64,000 bases of DNA from an uncultured Duncaniella sp. (GTDB taxonomy: Bacteria; Bacteroidota; Bacteroidia; Bacteroidales; Muribaculaceae). The stretch lies in NCBI GenBank assembly GCA_910586305.1, contig CAJUGS010000004.1, positions 1 to 64,000 on the forward strand, in the 5' to 3' direction. The translations under genes were made by a program, and so were the position numbers. The stretch's first letter is position 1, and the number at the start of each line of letters is the position of its first letter. Shown here piece by piece: positions 60,365 to 64,000 of the stretch. The notes beneath the pieces were generated by a model. That model had not been told where the DNA came from, did no database searches, and saw nothing but the letters and a program-made list of their open reading frames with translations.

Positions 60365-63208
60365 TTATTCGAAACGGAGACCTATGCGGCCCTTATAAGA
60401 GCCTGCAGCCCACTTGGGCTGGGAAGAAGGACCGATAAGGTCGGTAGTGTTCACCTTGTTTCTCACAGGAGGAATCACTTCCATGACAGAGATACCTGTT
60501 TTGGGAAGTTCATAGAGAATATGGTCGCGACCGTCACGAGGCTCATAGACTCCTATATAGCTTTCAGGAGTTTCATTGACAATAGATATGGTACCGTCCT
60601 GGGTCTTTATATCCATCCAGTCCACACTGGCGAAATAGCCCTTGAACTCGGGATAGTCGAAACTCTCGGCAGGGATGGGATCGTTGTAGTCATTCTCCCA
60701 AAGACCATACTGAGGACCATGTAGACGATTCTGCCAAACACGATACGGACCGTTGCCGACCCAGCGTTTGCTTACCACCCTCTCCTCGGGGAAGTCAAAC
60801 TTAACACCCATGAGGTCTATGACACCGTTGAAGTTATAGTCGAAATCAAGAACCGCGCTACCGTCGGGAGCTATTGTCCACACGGCTTTGTCGAAATTAC
60901 CGAGTCTGTAGTCAGCAGTCACGACAAGGTTTCCGTCGGCTTCCTTGACCGAAAGGCCCTGGAATTTGCCCTGGTCGGCAAACTCTGTATACTGGGTTTT
61001 CTTCTTCTCAGCCTCCTTGTCATCATGATTATAGAATCCGTCCATCGAGCGGTCGGAACGCTTTGCCACGATCACACGCGGACCGTCGGAAAGAGCTATG
61101 TGACGACCATTGACATCCACACCCTTGAGAAGACCGTCCTTCTTGGAGAAATGATAGGTGCGTCCGTTGGCGACTACTGTCAGTTCGTCGGCGGTTTCCT
61201 TGTAAGAGGGAGTTGCGCCGGCAATCTTTTCGGCCACTCGTGAGTCATTGCGCTCTATCCGGTCGGACCATGTGAAGAGATCACGGCCATAATTGTCTGT
61301 GACAGTGAGTTCGATAGCATCGGCAGTCGGTGAGAAAGAGGGGATTTTCACTGTTCCGCTCTCGCCGGGCTTGATGTCGCCGAAGTTCACTTTGCCTTCG
61401 CTCACCACTTTCACACCTCCCTTTGCTCCGGGAGCGGGCATATCAAGCTGACGCCATGACAGTGTGCAGTCCTTGAGATTTGTGAAGTCATAGCGGTTTT
61501 CCACATTTACCACACCGTCAAAATCGCCTGTAAACTTTTCATTCATAATCTGAATGGGGTTCCACACCTCTCTGACAGTCCAATAGCTACCTTCTTTCTC
61601 ATGGTGAGGACCGACAATACCGTCGGCACCATAGTTGCCGCAATTGTCAATGAAACCACCCATATCCACACGCTTCACGCCCTCGTCGGCAAGCACCCAG
61701 AGGAAACCTCCGGCACAACGAGGATGATTGCGCATCATCTCCCAGTAGTCATAGAGACCGGCTCCATGTCCGCCGTCATAAAGACCGTGGAGGAACTCGG
61801 TGGGCATAAAGATTTCAGGCTTGCGCATATAGTCCTGGCTCTCGCCATATGAGCGATAGTGCATAGTCTCGAAACCGCCGAAATTACCCTGGGGATGAAG
61901 CACGGGGCGCTTCTGCAGATAGTCGTATTTGTGGAACTCGCCGTTGAGTTCGTCATTCCAGCCTTTCTCGTTGCCGTTGCTCCACCAGATAACCGAAGGA
62001 TGGTTGAGATCACGCTCCACCATCTCGCGCACGAGCTTCTGACCATTGATGGTCTCATGCTTTCCATGCCAGCCCGTGAGCTCGCTCATCACATAGAGAC
62101 CCAGAGAATCACATATCTCATAGAACTCAGGATCTGCCGGATAGTGTGACAGACGGACAGCGTTCATATTCATTGACTTGATGAGCTCCACATCTTCAAG
62201 ATTCTTGGCACGGCTGAGTGTACGTCCGCTCTCAGGGCGGAAACTGTGGCGGTTGACACCACGGATGTTCACCTTCTTGCCATTGATATAGAGACCGTCG
62301 CTTTCACGCACTTCGATGGTGCGGAAGCCAAATTTTTTATTCTCCTTATGCAGAACCTTGCCGGATGCATCGGAAAGTGTGAACTCCGCACGATATAGTT
62401 CGGGGGTCTCGGCAGTCCACTGAGCCGGATTGTTGACCTTCATCTCGACAAGCCCCTCTCCTGCACCCTGACGGATAGAAGAGACAGACTCACCCACTTT
62501 CTTGCCATTCTTGTCATAAATGACAGTTGAAATCCTGCCACCCTCTACAGGCATATTCAGCGTAGCCACAGCCTTGAATGTACCGTCGTGACGGGCATCA
62601 AGTACGATATGCTTCATGTTCAAGGCCGGACGAGCCTGCATGAATACCGGACGGAATATACCTCCGAAATTCCAATAGTCGGCACGTCTCTCTGCCAGGT
62701 TCACACCGGCATTCTCGCTCTCCTTGGCCACTGTGACCTCGATGCGGTTCTTCTTCTTGGGACCGAAGAACACACGGTCGCTCACATCATAGATAAAGCG
62801 ATAGAATCCGCCCTGATGTTTCGAGCCGGCCTTGCGACCGTTGATTTCAACATATGTGTCGGTCATAGAGCCGTCAAACACCAGCTCTATCTGTTTGCCA
62901 CGCCAATCCTCTGGCAGTTCAAACTCATACTTATATGTTCCCTTCTCATCGGCCGCACCCTCGGGAAAAGCCTTGCCATAGAATTTCATTCCGTACTGAT
63001 ATGTACCGAAGCCCTGGAGCTCCCAGCACGAAGGGACTCCTATTTTGCTCCACTTGCCGGAATTGTTGCCGTCCGAGACCATGAAATCCCATTCCACCAT
63101 GTCGTCACAACCGGTTCCGGAAAGATATTGCCGCTCTGTATTGACGGTCTGGGCTGCCAGAGACAGTCCCATGAAAGCAGAGAGAATAGTGATAACTGAT
63201 TTATTCAT
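60365..63208 (-). CDS. GH2 beta-galactosidase-type enzyme (B)
   Basis: A 947-residue exported GH2 enzyme with sugar-binding domain (DWRGKQIELVFDGSMTDTYVEINGRKAG), Ig-like domain, and TIM barrel (GVNRHSFRPESGRTLSRA, ELIKSMNMNAVRLSHYPADP). Acid/base Glu414 in SNGNEKGWN and nucleophile Glu471 in MPTEFLHG. LacZ-like but the signature FRAPTDND of the small-chain domain is not seen. Substrate may be galactoside or uronide. It is 22 bases after another GH2 gene, of which only the 3' part is in view. Confidence 0.9.
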   Translation of the reverse strand: MNKSVITILSAFMGLSLAAQTVNTERQYLSGTGCDDMVEWDFMVSDGNNSGKWSKIGVPSCWELQGFGTYQYGMKFYGKAFPEGAADEKGTYKYEFELPEDWRGKQIELVFDGSMTDTYVEINGRKAGSKHQGGFYRFIYDVSDRVFFGPKKKNRIEVTVAKESENAGVNLAERRADYWNFGGIFRPVFMQARPALNMKHIVLDARHDGTFKAVATLNMPVEGGRISTVIYDKNGKKVGESVSSIRQGAGEGLVEMKVNNPAQWTAETPELYRAEFTLSDASGKVLHKENKKFGFRTIEVRESDGLYINGKKVNIRGVNRHSFRPESGRTLSRAKNLEDVELIKSMNMNAVRLSHYPADPEFYEICDSLGLYVMSELTGWHGKHETINGQKLVREMVERDLNHPSVIWWSNGNEKGWNDELNGEFHKYDYLQKRPVLHPQGNFGGFETMHYRSYGESQDYMRKPEIFMPTEFLHGLYDGGHGAGLYDYWEMMRNHPRCAGGFLWVLADEGVKRVDMGGFIDNCGNYGADGIVGPHHEKEGSYWTVREVWNPIQIMNEKFTGDFDGVVNVENRYDFTNLKDCTLSWRQLDMPAPGAKGGVKVVSEGKVNFGDIKPGESGTVKIPSFSPTADAIELTVTDNYGRDLFTWSDRIERNDSRVAEKIAGATPSYKETADELTVVANGRTYHFSKKDGLLKGVDVNGRHIALSDGPRVIVAKRSDRSMDGFYNHDDKEAEKKKTQYTEFADQGKFQGLSVKEADGNLVVTADYRLGNFDKAVWTIAPDGSAVLDFDYNFNGVIDLMGVKFDFPEERVVSKRWVGNGPYRVWQNRLHGPQYGLWENDYNDPIPAESFDYPEFKGYFASVDWMDIKTQDGTISIVNETPESYIGVYEPRDGRDHILYELPKTGISVMEVIPPVRNKVNTTDLIGPSSQPKWAAGSYKGRIGLRFE

Positions 63209-63230
63209 TTATAGTATAGATTTAATTTTT

Positions 63231-64000
63231 TCACTTCACGGGAGAGAACCTTACGTTCAAGGTTATTACACCGGGTAAAATAGTATACTTTTTCAACACA
63301 CCCGGACCACAGCTGCTGTTGCCTAAACCGAGCACGGCAGCATCAAGATTAAGATAGACGCGACCACTGTCTCGCAAGTCAACATCGTGGTTCACAGCGG
63401 CAATATCAGCAGTGGAATATGGCAGCGCGGATGCCGAGAAAAGAGCTCCGGTTGAAGACACTTTCACACCTCTTCCCTTTGTATCACACAGGGACAGCTC
63501 GGCCACATCCTCATGATTGCCAGAATCCTGTGGTCTGGGGAAATGAGTGTACTGCTCATCGACATTGCTGCTCCAGCGTCCGATGGAAGCAGCCTCATGA
63601 CGGTCGGGATAAGTCTCCATCGGCCCGTAGCCATACCATGAGAAACGGTCATACTTCCTCTCGGCCACAAACGTCATGCCAAGACGCGGAAGTTCGGGAA
63701 GCTCTCCCTCCCTTGTATAGGTCTGGTCAAGATCAATCACACCGTTGCCATATACAGTGTAAGTGCTCTCCACTTTGATTCTTCCCTCAGCATAGCCATA
63801 TATTTGAACAGCCTCCACCTTAATCTCGGCAGGACTCTTTATATCATACGTGAGACTTTCGAGTGTCACCGTCGGAGAATCGATGCGGTTCTTAGCCCAG
63901 TCCTTTGCAAGCCAGTTTCCGAAACTCTTATCATTATCAGTCGGAGCACGGAACGCCTGGAAATAAGAACCGGTGAAAATTTGTTCGCCCTTGTAGGTCA
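63231..64000 (-). CDS. GH2 beta-galactosidase (C), 3' part only
   Basis: The frame stays open from the stop at 63231 to the right window edge; about 256 residues are visible, so the gene is cut, not short. The stretch FRAPTDND (about 63924-63950) is the hallmark of LacZ-type beta-galactosidase small-chain (Bgal_small_N) domains, followed by the beta-supersandwich (GMTFVAERKYDRFSWYGYGPMETYPDR). A GTG at 63869 only looks like a start. The catalytic barrel lies beyond the edge. It is the first gene seen of the right-hand PUL operon, so the promoter is out of view. Confidence 0.9.
   Translation of the reverse strand, partial: TYKGEQIFTGSYFQAFRAPTDNDKSFGNWLAKDWAKNRIDSPTVTLESLTYDIKSPAEIKVEAVQIYGYAEGRIKVESTYTVYGNGVIDLDQTYTREGELPELPRLGMTFVAERKYDRFSWYGYGPMETYPDRHEAASIGRWSSNVDEQYTHFPRPQDSGNHEDVAELSLCDTKGRGVKVSSTGALFSASALPYSTADIAAVNHDVDLRDSGRVYLNLDAAVLGLGNSSCGPGVLKKYTILPGVITLNVRFSPVK

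Noticed and set aside
63869..63869. GTG start for a 212-residue protein at the right edge
   Set aside because: The frame continues upstream to the window end and encodes the LacZ signature FRAPTDND, so the GTG is internal to a larger GH2 gene.
1..64000. CRISPR array, tRNA or rRNA genes, insertion sequences, prophage
   Set aside because: I looked for direct repeats with spacers, tRNA-like cloverleaf ends with GTTCnANNC, transposases and terminal repeats and found none; a tRNAscan or ISfinder run would settle it.

Overview
The window is a contiguous piece of a Bacteroidales chromosome, most likely from a gut lineage such as Muribaculaceae or Bacteroides/Parabacteroides relatives. Evidence: Bacteroidetes-type promoters (TTTG near -33, TAnnTTTG near -7) precede most operons; the core genes have Bacteroidales-like forms and neighbours (short alpha2-type GlyRS, leuA-leuC-leuD-cimA-like-leuB, LemA and FKBP lipoproteins); and the right half is a large block of exported carbohydrate-active enzymes typical of polysaccharide utilisation loci (PULs). 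I saw no tRNA, rRNA, CRISPR array, insertion sequence or phage gene. Homologies, and locus tags from B. thetaiotaomicron (BT numbers), are from memory and were not searched.

Region 1 (1-12.5 kb, + strand) is housekeeping: pyrE, a START-like protein, a four-Cys lipoprotein, a CPHC thioredoxin beside a C39-like/VKOR membrane protein, a 53-residue peptide, a PepSY-like protein, glyS, lemA, an FKBP lipoprotein, tgt, an lptF/G permease, pyrB-pyrI, a flavin reductase-like protein and glyA. Region 2 (12.5-18.8 kb, +) is a branched-chain amino acid operon, leuA-leuC-leuD-cimA-like-leuB. Region 3 (18.9-23.0 kb, +) is a four-gene operon (FucO-like dehydrogenase, aldo-keto reductase, amidohydrolase-type lactonase, Zn alcohol dehydrogenase) that looks like non-phosphorylative catabolism of an L-fucose/L-galactose-type sugar. 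Region 4 (23.1-29.3 kb, -) is a six-gene tripartite MacAB-TolC-type efflux operon ending in a LytS/LytTR two-component pair. Region 5 (29.4-31.7 kb) holds fabI, a histidine-rich secreted protein, a small Ala/Val/Glu-rich lipoprotein and strong hairpins.

Region 6 (31.8-64.0 kb, all - strand, read right to left) is the highlight: 15 exported proteins whose family set matches enzymes for rhamnogalacturonan II (RG-II), the most complex pectic glycan. In transcription order: GH2 (cut by the window edge), GH2, GH106, SASA esterase, DUF5703 protein, GH2, PL1 | terminator and new promoter | GH95, GH140 (apiosidase), GH78 fused to a sialidase-like propeller, GH43, GH143-GH142 fusion, GH78, a CE19-like esterase with an STN-like N-terminus, and an S1/P1 nuclease. 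Four junctions overlap as ATGA, indicating translational coupling. The left part of the block parallels, as I recall it, BT1017-BT1021 of B. thetaiotaomicron. No SusC/SusD pair or sensor-regulator of the locus is in the window, so they should lie to the right or elsewhere.

The most interesting new idea is the GH78-sialidase-like fusion (41,020-44,928). RG-II carries two disaccharide side chains ending at a sialic-acid-like 2-ulosonic acid: L-Ara-Dha (chain D), handled by the GH142-GH143 fusion, and L-Rha-Kdo (chain C). A rhamnosidase fused to a sialidase-fold domain would be the chain C counterpart, with a predicted Kdo-releasing activity.
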